Shown: one piece after another, positions 16,675 through 28,832 of the stretch
How the letters are laid out: every line of letters starts with the position of its first letter
Position numbering within the stretch: the stretch's first letter is position 1
NCBI GenBank assembly: GCA_030652315.1
Contig: JAUSAX010000083.1
Coordinates: forward strand, 1-64,000
Direction: 5' to 3'
DNA: 64,000 bases
From: Afipia sp.
GTDB taxonomy: Bacteria > Pseudomonadota > Alphaproteobacteria > Rhizobiales > Xanthobacteraceae
The notes under the pieces: generated by a model
What the model was told of the DNA's origin: nothing
The model's input: the letters and a program-made list of their open reading frames with translations, nothing else
The model's database searches: none
Program-made: the position numbers and the translations under genes

Positions 16675-17568
16675 GTGAGCGTCACCGATGTCCTGAACCC
16701 CGCCGCCCTGATGCATCCGCAGGCATTTCTGTCGCCGCTGGCGATCGATGACGCGGTGACGCGGGCGCTGGCGGAAGACCTCGGCCGCGCCGGAGATGTG
16801 ACCTCGATCGCAACCATTCCGGCCAACACGCAGGCCTTTGCCAAACTGGTGGCGCGGCAGGCTGGCGTGATCGCGGGCTTGCCGCTGGCGGTGGCGACGT
16901 TTCTGAAGCTGTCGCCCGACGTCCGGATTCAGGCCCACGCCCATGACGGCGTCAGCGTCGCCAAGGGCGTGCATGTGCTGACGATCTCTGGCCCGGCCCG
17001 CGCGGTCCTGACCGGCGAACGAACCGCGCTCAATTTTGTCGGCCGCATGTCCGGTATCGCGACCCTGACCTCGGACTACATCCGCCACGCCGGTGTGACG
17101 AAGATGCGCATCTGCGATACCCGCAAGACCACGCCCGGGCTGCGCGCGCTGGAGAAATACGCGGTGCGCTGCGGCGGCGGCTTCAATCACCGTTTTGGCC
17201 TCGACGACGCCATCCTGATCAAGGACAACCACATCGCGGTCGCCGGCGGCGTGAAAGCCGTGCTGCAGCGCGCGCGCGCCCATGCGGGTCATCTGGTGAA
17301 GATCGAGATCGAGGTCGACACGCTCGATCAGTTGCGCGAGGTGCTGGCGACCGGCCTTGCGGACGTGGTGATGCTCGACAACATGGACATTCCGACGCTG
17401 CGCGAGGCGGTCGCGATCACCAGTGGACGTGCGGTGCTGGAAGTATCCGGCGGCGTCACGCTGGCGTCGATCGGCGAGATCGCGACAACCGGCGTTGATT
17501 ACGTGTCGGCGGGTGCGCTGACGCATTCCGCGCCGAACTTCGACGTCGCGCTTGATATTGATGCGTAA
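16675..17568 (+). CDS. Nicotinate-nucleotide pyrophosphorylase NadC
   Basis: Converts quinolinate and PRPP to nicotinate mononucleotide, the third step of de novo NAD synthesis. Family blocks are [30 protein letters not shown], the quinolinate-binding [26 protein letters not shown] and the C-terminal [21 protein letters not shown]. The GTG at 16675 has GGGAG 7 bases upstream; a TTG at 16669 would overlap the nadB stop and is too close to that ribosome site. It directly follows nadB and is the end of the operon, meeting the convergent cell-wall hydrolase 3 bases later. Confidence 0.96.
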   Translation: MSVTDVLNPAALMHPQAFLSPLAIDDAVTRALAEDLGRAGDVTSIATIPANTQAFAKLVARQAGVIAGLPLAVATFLKLSPDVRIQAHAHDGVSVAKGVHVLTISGPARAVLTGERTALNFVGRMSGIATLTSDYIRHAGVTKMRICDTRKTTPGLRALEKYAVRCGGGFNHRFGLDDAILIKDNHIAVAGGVKAVLQRARAHAGHLVKIEIEVDTLDQLREVLATGLADVVMLDNMDIPTLREAVAITSGRAVLEVSGGVTLASIGEIATTGVDYVSAGALTHSAPNFDVALDIDA

Positions 17569-17571
17569 GTC

Positions 17572-19017
17572 TTAGCGGCGCGCGGTCGATTCGATTTCAG
17601 CCGAACTCTTGGCTGCTTCAGCAAGCTTTGCGGAGATCGCCGCGGTCTCCGCCGCCGTACCCCAGGTCGGCGCATCCTTGCCATCGCCCCAGGCGCGCGG
17701 ACGATAGAAGGTATGTACGCCATACTTGTACATCTTCTTCATCTCGTTGGCCCATGACGGGCGAACCCAGTAGGCGTGATAGTGCGTCGACTTGCCGACT
17801 TCAGGCAACCACAACCGGCCGTCCAGACTTTCCCGCGCGATCTTTTTCGCGCGCTCCCACATGTCCGGCTCTTTCACCACGTCACGGATGCCGTCGCAGG
17901 CGAAGGTGAACTGGCAGGACAGGTGGCGATGCGAATTCTGGTACACGACGCCGCAAACCGTGGTCGGATAATAGCCGGAGAAAGCGCGGTTCAGGACGAC
18001 CTGCGCCACCGCGATCTGCCCGCGCACCGCTTCGCCGCGCGCCTCGAAGTAGATCGCATCGGTCAGGCACTTTTCGGATTTCGCACGCGATTTGGCGTCG
18101 AGACCGAGGCGCTCCGCCGGCGTGCGGGGACGCTGGTTCTCGCCGGTCACTTCGCCCTTGCTGGCGATGCTTTCACCAGTCGATGGAACTGACGACTCGC
18201 TCGGCAATACCGAAGGCATTTTCATGTCGGGATCGATACCCGGCACAACGATGATCGGCTCTTCGCCGGGCTGCCAGCGCTCGAGCGACCCGCTCGATAC
18301 GCCGAGCGATGAATTGCCGAAGAACAAGGTCGCGGTCTGGAACGAGAAGCCATCGCGATTCAATTCCGGCTCGACGGCATTGCCGTCTTCCTTGGTCGCC
18401 GGGACGGCGTTGAGCGGATGGTCGGCAGGAATGTTCTGCAGCGAAACAGCGGAGTCGTACTGAGGCAGGCGCGGCGCATTCAGCGCGGCTTCCAGTTCGG
18501 CATCGAGCGGCGCGGCTGCATTTTCCGGCGCAACCTCGGCCGTCTTCGCGCCGCGCACCGACGCATTGGAATTCGGCTGATCCTGTTCCAACTGCGGCGC
18601 GGTGACAGGCGCGACAACTTCAGGGGTGTAAACCGGAAGCCGGTCGCCCTTCGACGAGCGCACAACCTTCGGAAAATCAGATTTCTGCAACGGGCGCAAA
18701 ACGGGACCCAGCGGATCGCGTCCGAGCGAGCCGGTCACGTCGACGCCCTGGCTGTCGAGGCTGGCAAGACGATACGATGCTGTCTCGGAGGTGCGGGTGC
18801 CCATCGGGCGTGGCAGATTGAACGACGCCACCTGCAACATGCGGCGGGACGAGGAGAAGATGTGTTGCTGCCAGCGCTCCGCAACACCGGGCTGGTGTGC
18901 CAGCAGCGATGCGAGATCCTGATAGCCGATTTCGGTCGGGCTCACTGTCAAGAGACAGAGAACAAAGCCGAAGGGCGCGAACCGCGCGCCCTTCGGCCCG
19001 TTACGCAACACAGACAT
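17572..19017 (-). CDS. SleB-type cell wall hydrolase
   Basis: Peptidoglycan hydrolase (lytic transglycosylase-like) with a C-terminal SleB domain: CLTDAIYFEARGE contains the catalytic Glu, followed by AVAQVVLNRAFSGYYP, CGVVYQNSHRHLSCQFTFACDG and STHYHAYWVRPSW. The N-terminus has a hydrophobic anchor (FAPFGFVLCLLTV), so it is exported or membrane-tethered. A long, Pro/Ala/Glu-rich, probably disordered linker (about residues 60-310) lies between. I prefer the ATG at 19017 (481 aa); the frame stays open to 19065. No ribosome site is strong at either. Confidence 0.85.
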   Translation of the reverse strand: MSVLRNGPKGARFAPFGFVLCLLTVSPTEIGYQDLASLLAHQPGVAERWQQHIFSSSRRMLQVASFNLPRPMGTRTSETASYRLASLDSQGVDVTGSLGRDPLGPVLRPLQKSDFPKVVRSSKGDRLPVYTPEVVAPVTAPQLEQDQPNSNASVRGAKTAEVAPENAAAPLDAELEAALNAPRLPQYDSAVSLQNIPADHPLNAVPATKEDGNAVEPELNRDGFSFQTATLFFGNSSLGVSSGSLERWQPGEEPIIVVPGIDPDMKMPSVLPSESSVPSTGESIASKGEVTGENQRPRTPAERLGLDAKSRAKSEKCLTDAIYFEARGEAVRGQIAVAQVVLNRAFSGYYPTTVCGVVYQNSHRHLSCQFTFACDGIRDVVKEPDMWERAKKIARESLDGRLWLPEVGKSTHYHAYWVRPSWANEMKKMYKYGVHTFYRPRAWGDGKDAPTWGTAAETAAISAKLAEAAKSSAEIESTARR

Positions 19018-19491
19018 CGATACGCTCACGCAACTAACGCTTGTACACACGCGATCGAACCGCACATTCAGTGCAATTCGATCAATTTCGTTGGTATCGA
19101 ATTAAAGTTGCCGGGGGGTTAATCGCCGCGTCTTGTGCGCCACACGCAAGCGCGCGCTTGGAATCGCGCCATCACATCGAAAGCGTTGGTAAACAACGCC
19201 TCCAGCAAGGTGGTAAAGATCGCGTCAACGAAAATAGTGAACGCGAATTGACGAGGTTCCATTTTGTGAGCCGCGATGGCGCCAAGAATTCGATGTCGTC
19301 CCCGCGAAAGCGGGGACCCATAACCACCGAACGCTATGGTGTGCATGAATCGCCGTCATCCAGAGGTGCGAGTACTTGCGAGCCTCGAAGGACGACGCGA
19401 CTTCGTTACGCTCGCGAAAATCAATGGGTCCCCGCTTTCGCGGGGACGACATCATTGTAGAGCGGCACACCACCTGGTGTGGTTCGACGAA
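19018..19491. other. 474-base intergenic region with nested repeats
   Basis: No gene is supported here. The right part (19295-19452) is a composite repeat. The left part (19018-19294) holds the promoter side of the cell-wall hydrolase and nothing else I can recognise. An apparent open frame through the repeat is part of a long antisense frame over ppdK. Confidence 0.7.
19295..19452. repeat. Nested repeats: GTCCCCGC pair enclosing a GTCATCC unit
   Basis: Outer arms are GTCGTCCCCGCGAAAGCGGG (from 19295) and its complement, ending CGCGGGGACGAC at 19450. Each arm is itself a small hairpin. Between them lies a unit of the second family, CGTCATCCAGAGGTGCGAG through CTCGAAGGACGACG (19354-19397). 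The nesting shows one family inserted into the other, or a composite unit mobilised as a whole. Confidence 0.8.
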
Positions 19492-22380
<2,889 letters not shown>

Positions 22381-22485
22381 GGCTTCCAGACGCTGCATGA
22401 GTGAAACGGCAGCGGCGTTACACCACGGTTGCCCGCTTACGCGCAAGCGACTCCCGGCCGATATCCGCGTTGTTGGTCACGGACG

Positions 22486-22562
22486 GTTACAGATTGTTAC
22501 AGAATCGCGCAAATCGCGATATTTTGTTACCAAGCGTGTAACAATCTGAAATATTCCGTTAC
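22486..22562. promoter_or_regulatory. GTTAC/GTAAC cluster upstream of ppdK
   Basis: The 180 bases between the ppdK start and the DUF3096 gene contain five GTTAC or GTAAC boxes (near 22486, 22496, 22526, 22538 and 22558). CAGATTGTTAC (22490-22500) and GTAACAATCTG (22538-22548) form a perfect 11-bp inverted repeat 37 bases apart. The pattern looks like a multi-site operator. The regulator is unknown. Confidence 0.45.
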
Positions 22563-22702
22563 TTAATGATCCCCAATCCGATGATCCCGACCAGGATCAG
22601 ATAGATCGCCACGATGAAATTCAGCAGCCGCGGCATGACGAGAATCAGCACACCGGCAATGAGTGCGACGATCGGCTGAATGTTGGCGACGCTGATGGAC
22701 AT
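22559..22702 (-). CDS. DUF3096-type small membrane protein (47 aa)
   Basis: A 47-residue, almost entirely hydrophobic protein: MSISVANIQPIVALIAGVLI, then LVMPRLLNFIVAIYLILVGI and GLGIIK. Two membrane helices are separated by a Pro-Arg turn. The sequence pattern matches the short DUF3096 family found across proteobacteria, function unknown. The ATG at 22702 has GGGAG upstream; the longer open frame to 22840 is not supported. It is the first gene read toward ppdK but is separated from it by the GTTAC cluster. Confidence 0.72.
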   Translation of the reverse strand: MSISVANIQPIVALIAGVLILVMPRLLNFIVAIYLILVGIIGLGIIK

Positions 22703-23014
22703 CTGATGTCTCCCGGAAAGTTGAAAAGGACAACGGCAAGCAGAACGCGAATCGAAAAGGAATTTATCCTTCAGTTGCGGACAGCAACACCCAACGGCGG
22801 GGATAAGCGGTGAGTTCCATGGGCTGAGAAGTGAACCCACATGCTGCCATAACCTTCATGAAAACGCCCCGGTGAAATCACAATCGGGCAGGAACGATGC
22901 TCCCCGATGGCCATTGTCACCGCTGTTGATCGGCCTCCGCCGGTTTCCGAGCGTGATCGACATGAGCGAAGCCGCTCGGCGCGCGATCAGGCTCCTTTCA
23001 TCAAGGAGAAACCC

Positions 23015-23377
23015 ATGCGTAATCCCCTTCTCGCAGCCGTGCTGCTGGCTACCGCCACGGCGATGCCGCTCGCGGCTCATGCCCAGCAGCGCATCATTGT
23101 CGAGGAAGGCGTGACGACCGGTCTCGCCGGCCCCGGCGTCGGGATCATCACCGAGGATGAACGCCCGCGTTTCCGTCAGTACATCGTTCAGGAACGCGTC
23201 CCCTCATATGCGATCGAGTCACCCGTGCGCGTCGGCACCGTGCTGCCGGAAAGCGGCGTGACCTATTACGACGTGCCGCAGCAGTACGGCGCGACCAGCT
23301 ATCGCTACACGGTCGTCAACGACCGGCCGATCCTGGTCGAACCGCGCACACGCCGCGTGATGCAGGTGATTGACTAG
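23015..23377 (+). CDS. DUF1236-like exported protein (120 aa)
   Basis: Signal peptide MRNPLLAAVLLATATAMPLA with an AHA cleavage site before QQRIIVEEG, so it is periplasmic. The mature part contains FRQYIVQERVPSYAIESPVRVGTVLPESGVTYYDVP and RYTVVNDRPILVEPRTRRV, which is the DUF1236 pattern of rhizobial exported proteins. No enzyme motif is seen. AAGGAGA precedes the ATG at 23015. A strong terminator lies at 23540, after a repeat. Function unknown. Confidence 0.82.
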   Translation: MRNPLLAAVLLATATAMPLAAHAQQRIIVEEGVTTGLAGPGVGIITEDERPRFRQYIVQERVPSYAIESPVRVGTVLPESGVTYYDVPQQYGATSYRYTVVNDRPILVEPRTRRVMQVID

Positions 23378-23405
23378 CTCATTTGCATTGAAACACGCTC
23401 TCCGC

Positions 23406-23470
23406 TCATCCCCGCGAAAGCGGGAATCCAGTTCTTCAAAAGGCCTGGGTCCCCGCCTTCGCGGGGACGA
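23406..23470. repeat. GTCCCCGC-family repeat
   Basis: ATCCCCGCGAAAGCGGGAAT at 23408 and GGGTCCCCGCCTTCGCGGGG near 23448 are inverted copies about 40 bases apart. Same family as 19295, 24953 and 60671. Confidence 0.75.
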
Positions 23471-23539
23471 ACGGGATGAGAGTCTAAGAGCTCTCGTTTG
23501 GGCCGGATGGTTATCCCTGCCAGTCCTGCCCAAACAAAC

Positions 23540-23569
23540 AGCCCCGCACGATCATCGTGCGGGGCTTTC
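23540..23569 (+). terminator. Intrinsic terminator after the DUF1236 gene
   Basis: AGCCCCGCACGAT (23540-23552) and ATCGTGCGGGGCT (23554-23566) pair perfectly over 13 bp, followed by TTCATT. The stem extends almost to the tip, so only a few apical pairs would open as a loop. It is the strongest terminator-like hairpin in this region. On the minus strand the stem is followed by GTTTGTTTGGG, so it might also act there. Confidence 0.75.
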
Positions 23570-23575
23570 ATTACC

Positions 23576-23672
23576 CGTCATCCTGAGGTGCCGTAGCGAA
23601 GCGAAGGCCTCGAAGGGTGACGGCGCTTCATCATCCTTCGAGGTTCGCAAGAGCTCGCACCTCAGAATGACG
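23576..23672. repeat. GTCATCCTGAGG-family repeat, copy 1
   Basis: CGTCATCCTGAGGTGCCGTA at the left and CTCGCACCTCAGAATGACG at the right are inverted arms, with CCTCGAAGG/CCTTCGAGG inside. The same family recurs at 28481, 46995, 47702 and inside 19295-19452. Confidence 0.8.
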
Positions 23673-23691
23673 GGATTACATGCTCTTGCAC

Positions 23692-24804
23692 TTATGATCC
23701 CTGCAGCATTGACAGGATATTGCTGGTCGATCTGTAACTCTGGACCACATTGTCGCGGAACGACGGAGACCATCCGGACGCCTGGCGTTCCTCGTCACTC
23801 ATCGCGGAATAGCTCTGAAGAATTCCGAGGCTAAGCTGGGTGGGATCGCCGCTCTGCTGGCTTTGCTTCAGCGACTCCAGAATGCTCATGCGCGTGCGTG
23901 TATTGAGTTCTTTCTTGGCCGCGTAGATTTCCTGGTTCGAAAACTGCTGATCCTGATTGAGCGTGATCGCCGACAGCGAGCGGTTGTCGATCGACGAGAA
24001 ATCCACAAGCTGCCCGAATTTCCGCGCCGGATCGTAGACCAGTTCGGTGCCCTTCTCAGTGGCGAGGCTGGCCTGCGCATCAAGCGCGGCGCGGACATTG
24101 GTCGCAACCGTGCTGAACGACTTGGTTGTGCCGACCGGCGCTCCGTCCGGATACAGCGTAAGATAGCTGGCGACGGGATCGCCTGAGATACCAGTTGGCG
24201 CGGTGTCCGGCGTCTGCTTCGCGGCCTCATAGCCCTTCAGTACGGCGGCGCGCTGCGCCGACCATGCCGCGGTTCCCTTCTCTTCGCTGCTCGCGCCGTC
24301 GAGATACTCCAGCGCCGCCTTGTAGACGACGGTGTAATTCTTCGTCATCGACGTGGCCGCGGCGGCAGGCGCGAGCGCGGCGTTGAAGCGATTGGTCAGT
24401 TCGCTGGACGCAACGCTTTGTTCGTCGGCGGTGAATTTTCCGCCGCTGTTGGTCGCGATGGCGAACAGCGCGCGGCGATCCAGCGACGACAGATCGACGG
24501 TGATTTTCCCGTCGGCGCCTAGCGGGCCCGTCACCTTCGCCGCCGTATAGAGCTTGTCGAGCGCCGCGCGCGTGTCATTCGAGACCGTCGCAAAATCCGG
24601 CGTCTTCGCTTCGGCGGCCATGCGCGCTTTCGCGGCATCCGACAGCGTCAGGTTTGTTGCTGCGTTCGGATCGGATGGATTGCTGTTGTTGCCCGCATCC
24701 GCTGCATTGAGCGCGTCGGCGAGAGACGGCTGCGTTGCAGCTGCGCGCGCGTAGGCAGAACCATACTGCGCGTAAGGATTGGTGCCGGGATTGATCGACG
24801 TCAT
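23692..24804 (-). CDS. Duplicated-domain hypothetical protein (370 aa)
   Basis: Function not recognised. Two halves share a unit: VSNDTRAALDKLY ... ITVDLSSLDRRALFAIATN ... FTADEQSVASSELTNRFNAAL, and VATNVRAALDAQA ... LVDFSSIDNRSLSAITLN ... FSNQEIYAAKKELNTRTRMSIL. The common core is hD-SS-hD-R-L-AI-N, 7-9 residues, F-E-A-S/K-EL-R. There is no signal peptide, cysteine or membrane segment; the N-terminus is Ala/Asn/Ser-rich and the C-terminus ends LSMLQGS. The composition (Ser/Thr/Ala/Gln, disordered start) would fit a secreted or flagellum-associated protein, but nothing proves this. Monocistronic and flanked by repeats. Confidence 0.75.
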   Translation of the reverse strand: MTSINPGTNPYAQYGSAYARAAATQPSLADALNAADAGNNSNPSDPNAATNLTLSDAAKARMAAEAKTPDFATVSNDTRAALDKLYTAAKVTGPLGADGKITVDLSSLDRRALFAIATNSGGKFTADEQSVASSELTNRFNAALAPAAAATSMTKNYTVVYKAALEYLDGASSEEKGTAAWSAQRAAVLKGYEAAKQTPDTAPTGISGDPVASYLTLYPDGAPVGTTKSFSTVATNVRAALDAQASLATEKGTELVYDPARKFGQLVDFSSIDNRSLSAITLNQDQQFSNQEIYAAKKELNTRTRMSILESLKQSQQSGDPTQLSLGILQSYSAMSDEERQASGWSPSFRDNVVQSYRSTSNILSMLQGS

Positions 24805-24952
24805 GGTGATCCGCCGTTAGCCCTTGTTAACGAAGGTTACCGGAACCTTTCAGAACATGGTTAACGAGGAGTAAACGCGAAGGAAGCTTCGCCGTCACCT
24901 TGTAGAGCCTGAGCCTGGCGAAGGCCTCGATGGTGGGCTTGTCACCACCGGG

Positions 24953-25070
24953 TCGTCCCCGCGAAAGCGGGGACCCATACTTCCTGTCTAAGGGTTATAG
25001 CGAGTACGCCCAAGCACCGTGCCCAATTGAATGGTCCGTGGTTATGGGTCCCCGCTTTCGCGGGGACGAC
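24953..25070. repeat. GTCCCCGC-family repeat pair
   Basis: TCGTCCCCGCGAAAGCGGGG at 24953 and its complement ending at 25070, enclosing about 75 bases. It lies between the 370-aa gene's promoter side and the end of glyS, so it is in the glyQS 3' region. Confidence 0.82.
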
Positions 25071-25095
25071 ACCGCAATTTGGGATGCTACCGTGC

Positions 25096-27180
25096 CTAGT
25101 CCTGAATCTTGGAGAAGTCCGCCACCGCGCGCGTCGCTTCGCGGATTTCATTGAGCAGCTTCAGGCGGTTTTCGCGCACGGCCTTGTCGTCGTCGTTGAC
25201 CTTCACCTTGTCGAAGAAGGCATCGACCGCCGGACGTAGCTTGGCCATCGCCGTCATCGCTGACGCGAAGTCTTCCCTGGCGACCGCAGCGCTGGCGTCG
25301 GTCTTAACTTGCGCAATGGCGCTGGCGAGCGTCTTCTCTTCGTCGAGCTGATAGAGTTTGGCATCCGGCGCGCCGGTGAAGGCCTTGCCGTCCTTCTTCT
25401 CTTCGATGCGCAGAATGTTCGCCGCACGCTTGGTGCCCGCGAGCAGGTTCTTGCCGTCATCGCTGTCGAGGAATTTGCCAAGCGCTTCGACACGGCGCAC
25501 GACCATCAGGAGATCATCCTGTCCTTCAAGCGCGAACACGGCGTCAACGAGGTCATGGCGAGCGCCCTGATCGCGAAGCTGAACTTTCAGGCGGTCGGCG
25601 AAGAAGGCGAGCAGATCGTTGCCATCGTGCGGCTTCGTCGCCTTCGCGAAAACGGAAAGCAATGGCAGGCGGATTCCGTTGTCGGCAACGAGCCGAATGA
25701 CACCCAGCGCCGCACGGCGCAGCGCATACGGATCTTTCGATCCTGTCGGCTTTTCATCAATCGCCCAGAAGCCGACCAGCGTGTCGATCTTGTCGGCGAG
25801 CGCGACGGCGATGCTGACCGGATCGGTCGGCACGCGATCCGCAGGACCCTGCGGCTTGTAGTGATCTTCCGACGCTGCGGCCACGGATGCATCCGCACCT
25901 TGCGCCAAAGCGTAGTACTTGCCCATCAAGCCCTGAAGCTCGGGGAATTCGCCGACCACTTCGGTCAACAAATCCGCCTTGGCGAGTTTCGCGGCGGCTT
26001 CCACCTTCTTCGGATCGGCCTTCACTAATGGTGCAAGCTCAACCGCAAGCCGTGTGATGCGTTCGATGCGCTCGGCTTGCGTGCCTAACTTTTCGTGGAA
26101 CACGATTTGATCGAACTTCTTCAGCAAGTCCTCAGGCGACTTGTCCTTCCAGTTCTTCAGATCGCTCTCGTAGAAGAACTTCGCGTCCGACAGACGCGCG
26201 CGGATGACGCGTTCGTTGCCAGCCACAATCGCCTTGCCGCCGTCGCTGGCTTCGATGTTCGCGGTGAGAATGAACTTGTTGGCGAGCTTGCCCGTTTTCG
26301 GATCGCGCGCCACGAAACATTTCTGGTTGTTGCGGATGGTGGCGCGGATCACCTCGCCGGGGATCGACAAAAATTCTTGGTCGAACGAGCCCATCAGCAC
26401 CACCGGCCATTCGACCAGTCCTGCGACCTCATCGAGCAGCACCTGATCCTCGACCAGTTCAAAGCCCTGCGCGAAGGCAAGGTTCTTTGCTTCCGTGAGA
26501 ATGATGTCCTTGCGGCGCTCGGGATCGAGCACGACCTTGGCGGCTTCCAGCTTCGACACGTAATCATCGAAGCGGCGCACCTCGATAGCGGCAGGCGCCA
26601 TGAAGCGATGGCCATAGGTCGTCTGTCCGGCCTCGATGCCGGCGACGTCGAACTTCACGATCTCCGGCTCTTCGGTCTCGGGGCCGAAGGTCGCGATGAT
26701 CGAATGCAGCGGCCGCACCCAGGTCAGCGCGCCGTTTTTCGCGGAACGCTCGCCCCAGCGCATCTGCTTGGGCCACGGAAAGGTGCGGATGATCAGCGGA
26801 ATGATTTCCGCGATCACGTCGATGGCAGGACGGCCCGGCTTCTCGATCAGCGCGATATAGAAATCGCCCTTCGGATCGCGCTGGATCTTCGCTTCATCGA
26901 GCGACTTCAGGCCGGTGGCTTTCAGGAAGCCCTGCACGGCGGCGTCGGGCGCGCCCATCTTCGGGCCCTTGCGCTCCTGCTTGAGGTCCGGCTGACGCGC
27001 CGGAATGCCATGCACGGTGAGCGCGAGCCGTCGCGGCGTGACGAAGGCCTTCGCGCCTTCATAGACGAGGCCCTCGGCGACCAGCTTGTCGGTCACCATG
27101 CGGCGCAGGTCTTCCGCCGCCTTCGCCTGCATGCGCGCGGGAATTTCTTCGGAGAACAGTTCGAGAAGAAGATCAGGCAT
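25096..27180 (-). CDS. Glycyl-tRNA synthetase beta subunit
   Basis: Beta subunit of the bacterial alpha2beta2 glycyl-tRNA synthetase, responsible mainly for tRNA binding. It starts [18 protein letters not shown], a family hallmark, and contains [15 protein letters not shown]-like [40 protein letters not shown] and an HD-like [15 protein letters not shown] region. The length of 694 aa is normal. The gene starts 1 base after the glyQ stop, so the two subunits are coupled for stoichiometry. Confidence 0.97.
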   Translation of the reverse strand: MPDLLLELFSEEIPARMQAKAAEDLRRMVTDKLVAEGLVYEGAKAFVTPRRLALTVHGIPARQPDLKQERKGPKMGAPDAAVQGFLKATGLKSLDEAKIQRDPKGDFYIALIEKPGRPAIDVIAEIIPLIIRTFPWPKQMRWGERSAKNGALTWVRPLHSIIATFGPETEEPEIVKFDVAGIEAGQTTYGHRFMAPAAIEVRRFDDYVSKLEAAKVVLDPERRKDIILTEAKNLAFAQGFELVEDQVLLDEVAGLVEWPVVLMGSFDQEFLSIPGEVIRATIRNNQKCFVARDPKTGKLANKFILTANIEASDGGKAIVAGNERVIRARLSDAKFFYESDLKNWKDKSPEDLLKKFDQIVFHEKLGTQAERIERITRLAVELAPLVKADPKKVEAAAKLAKADLLTEVVGEFPELQGLMGKYYALAQGADASVAAASEDHYKPQGPADRVPTDPVSIAVALADKIDTLVGFWAIDEKPTGSKDPYALRRAALGVIRLVADNGIRLPLLSVFAKATKPHDGNDLLAFFADRLKVQLRDQGARHDLVDAVFALEGQDDLLMVVRRVEALGKFLDSDDGKNLLAGTKRAANILRIEEKKDGKAFTGAPDAKLYQLDEEKTLASAIAQVKTDASAAVAREDFASAMTAMAKLRPAVDAFFDKVKVNDDDKAVRENRLKLLNEIREATRAVADFSKIQD

Positions 27181-27181
27181 C

Positions 27182-28114
27182 TTACGCCACCTTGCCTGCT
27201 TCAGTGTGCATCCACGCTTCGCCGCATGCCTTGGCGAGTTCGCGCACGCGCAGGATGTAGCTCTGACGCTCGGTGACCGAGATCACGCCGCGCGCGTCGA
27301 GCAGGTTGAACACATGGCTCGCCTTGATGCACTGGTCGTAGGCCGGCAGCGCCATCAGATGCGCCTCGCGCTTGCCGTCTTTCCAGCCGGCGTCGAGATA
27401 TTTCTTGCAGGCGCTCTCGGCCATCTTGAACTGCTCGAACAGCATCGCGGTGTCGGAGTGCTCAAAATTATGCCGCGAGTATTCCTGCTCGGCCTGCAGG
27501 AACACGTCGCCATAGGTGACCTTCTCGTCACCATCGCGGCCGTTGAAGTTGAGATCGTAAACGTTATCGACGCCCTGCACGTACATCGCGAGACGCTCAA
27601 GACCGTAGGTGAGTTCGCCCGCCACCGGCGCGCATTCGACGCCCGCGACTTGCTGGAAATACGTGAACTGCGAAACTTCCATGCCGTCACACCAGCACTC
27701 CCAGCCGAGACCCCACGCCCCGAGTGTCGGGCTCTCCCAGTCGTCCTCGACAAAGCGGATGTCATGCAGCGCGGCATCGACGCCGATCGCCTTGAGCGAC
27801 TTCAGATACAGATCCTGAATGTCCGGCGGCGACGGCTTCAGGATCACCTGAAACTGATAGTAGTGCTGCAGGCGGTTCGGGTTCTCGCCGTAGCGGCCAT
27901 CCTTCGGGCGACGCGAGGGCTGCACGTAAGCCGCGTTCCAGCGCTTCGGGCCGAGCGCGCGCAACGTCGTCGCCGGATGGAACGTGCCCGCGCCGACTTC
28001 CATGTCGTAGGGCTGCAGGATGACGCAGCCATGGTCAGCCCAATAGCGCTGCAACGTCAGGATCAGGCCCTGAAACGAACGCTCGGGACGCATGTGCGGA
28101 GGCAGGGAATCCAT
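27182..28114 (-). CDS. Glycyl-tRNA synthetase alpha subunit
   Basis: Catalytic alpha subunit that forms glycyl-adenylate. Visible blocks are [83 protein letters not shown] and [13 protein letters not shown]. The length of 310 aa is normal. It starts an operon with glyS; the promoter must lie in the 263 bases to 28377, where I see no other gene. Confidence 0.97.
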   Translation of the reverse strand: MDSLPPHMRPERSFQGLILTLQRYWADHGCVILQPYDMEVGAGTFHPATTLRALGPKRWNAAYVQPSRRPKDGRYGENPNRLQHYYQFQVILKPSPPDIQDLYLKSLKAIGVDAALHDIRFVEDDWESPTLGAWGLGWECWCDGMEVSQFTYFQQVAGVECAPVAGELTYGLERLAMYVQGVDNVYDLNFNGRDGDEKVTYGDVFLQAEQEYSRHNFEHSDTAMLFEQFKMAESACKKYLDAGWKDGKREAHLMALPAYDQCIKASHVFNLLDARGVISVTERQSYILRVRELAKACGEAWMHTEAGKVA

Positions 28115-28377
28115 CGGAAATCTTTGACAGTCTGGAAGGGGTGATTTGCGCGCGGACCGTATCGGCGCAGCCCTGCAGAATCAAGGCGATGAGGTCAATT
28201 CCTACTGGAATCGGCCGGATTTTAGCGATCACCCGAACGCCGGTTTAACCGCGGCGACAGGTGACCACCCAAGGCAAGGTCGGAGCTTTCCGTTTGTTAG
28301 CAACTCGTCCCTAGCAATGGCGGCATTGCAACCAACGGCCGGGCTTAACCGGCGGCGTATGTTCGACAGGGACGACA

Positions 28378-28464
28378 ATGATCGCTTTTCAGGTTCTGGC
28401 CGCGGCGGCCATCATGGCCTCGCTGTGCATCATGATGATCAACGACGTGCGCAGGCACGGCTGA
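28378..28464 (+). CDS. Possible 28-aa single-helix membrane peptide
   Basis: ATG at 28378 preceded by AGGGACG. It encodes MIAFQVLAAAAIMASLCIMM followed by INDVRRHG: one hydrophobic helix and a basic cytoplasmic-type tail. It ends just before a palindromic repeat that could terminate it. The ribosome site and the membrane-helix-plus-RR composition argue for a real small protein, but it is too short for confidence. Confidence 0.4.
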   Translation: MIAFQVLAAAAIMASLCIMMINDVRRHG

Positions 28465-28480
28465 TCTATGCTGTCGGCCT

Positions 28481-28604
28481 CATCCTTCGAGGCTCGCAAG
28501 AGCTCGCACCTCAGGATGACGGCCTCCACACCGCACTAACTCATAGATGTGCAAGAAAGCGTCATCCTGAGGTGCGAGCCGCGTTGCGGCGAGCCTCGAA
28601 GGAT
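28481..28604. repeat. GTCATCCTGAGG-family repeat, copy 2 (two arms)
   Basis: CATCCTTCGAGGCTCGCAAG through CTCAGGATGAC (28481-28520) and GTCATCCTGAGGTGCGAG through CCTCGAAGGATG (28561-28604) are inverted halves separated by 40 bases. Each arm also has a small inner palindrome. Confidence 0.8.
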
Positions 28605-28628
28605 GGAACGCAGCATTTCAGAATTGGA

Positions 28629-28820
28629 TCATGCCCCGGGCCGATAGGTTCCGGTGTCCGGATCGCGGCGCAGCTTGGGCATGCTTTCCTTCTCGGCAGG
28701 CTTGGCCTTGCGTGCGTCATCAAGCTCGCGATTGATACGCCTGCCCTCGCGCACAGCGAGGCGCAGCAGCGCGGCTCCGCCGAGAATTCCGGCAGCGACC
28801 AGGATCAGCGGCGGCATCAC
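28629..28820 (-). CDS. Small membrane-anchored hypothetical protein (63 aa)
   Basis: One N-terminal membrane helix (LILVAAGILGGAALLRLAV), then a charged tail REGRRINRELDDARKAKP ... LRRDPDTGTYRPGA. The final 'RDPxTGxYRP' phrase is typical of a short conserved alphaproteobacterial protein, from memory. It starts 12 bases after the S49 peptidase stop, so it is probably the second gene of that transcript. Function unknown; an accessory of the membrane peptidase is conceivable. Confidence 0.72.
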   Translation of the reverse strand: MMPPLILVAAGILGGAALLRLAVREGRRINRELDDARKAKPAEKESMPKLRRDPDTGTYRPGA

Positions 28821-28832
28821 CAGTCTCCCATC

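Larger units (their letters stand above)
23378..23691. other. 314-base intergenic region: two repeats around a terminator
   Basis: No gene is supported between the DUF1236 gene and the convergent 370-aa gene. It holds a GTCCCCGC-family repeat (23406-23470), a strong intrinsic terminator (23540-23569) and a GTCATCCTGAGG-family repeat (23576-23672). Confidence 0.75.
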
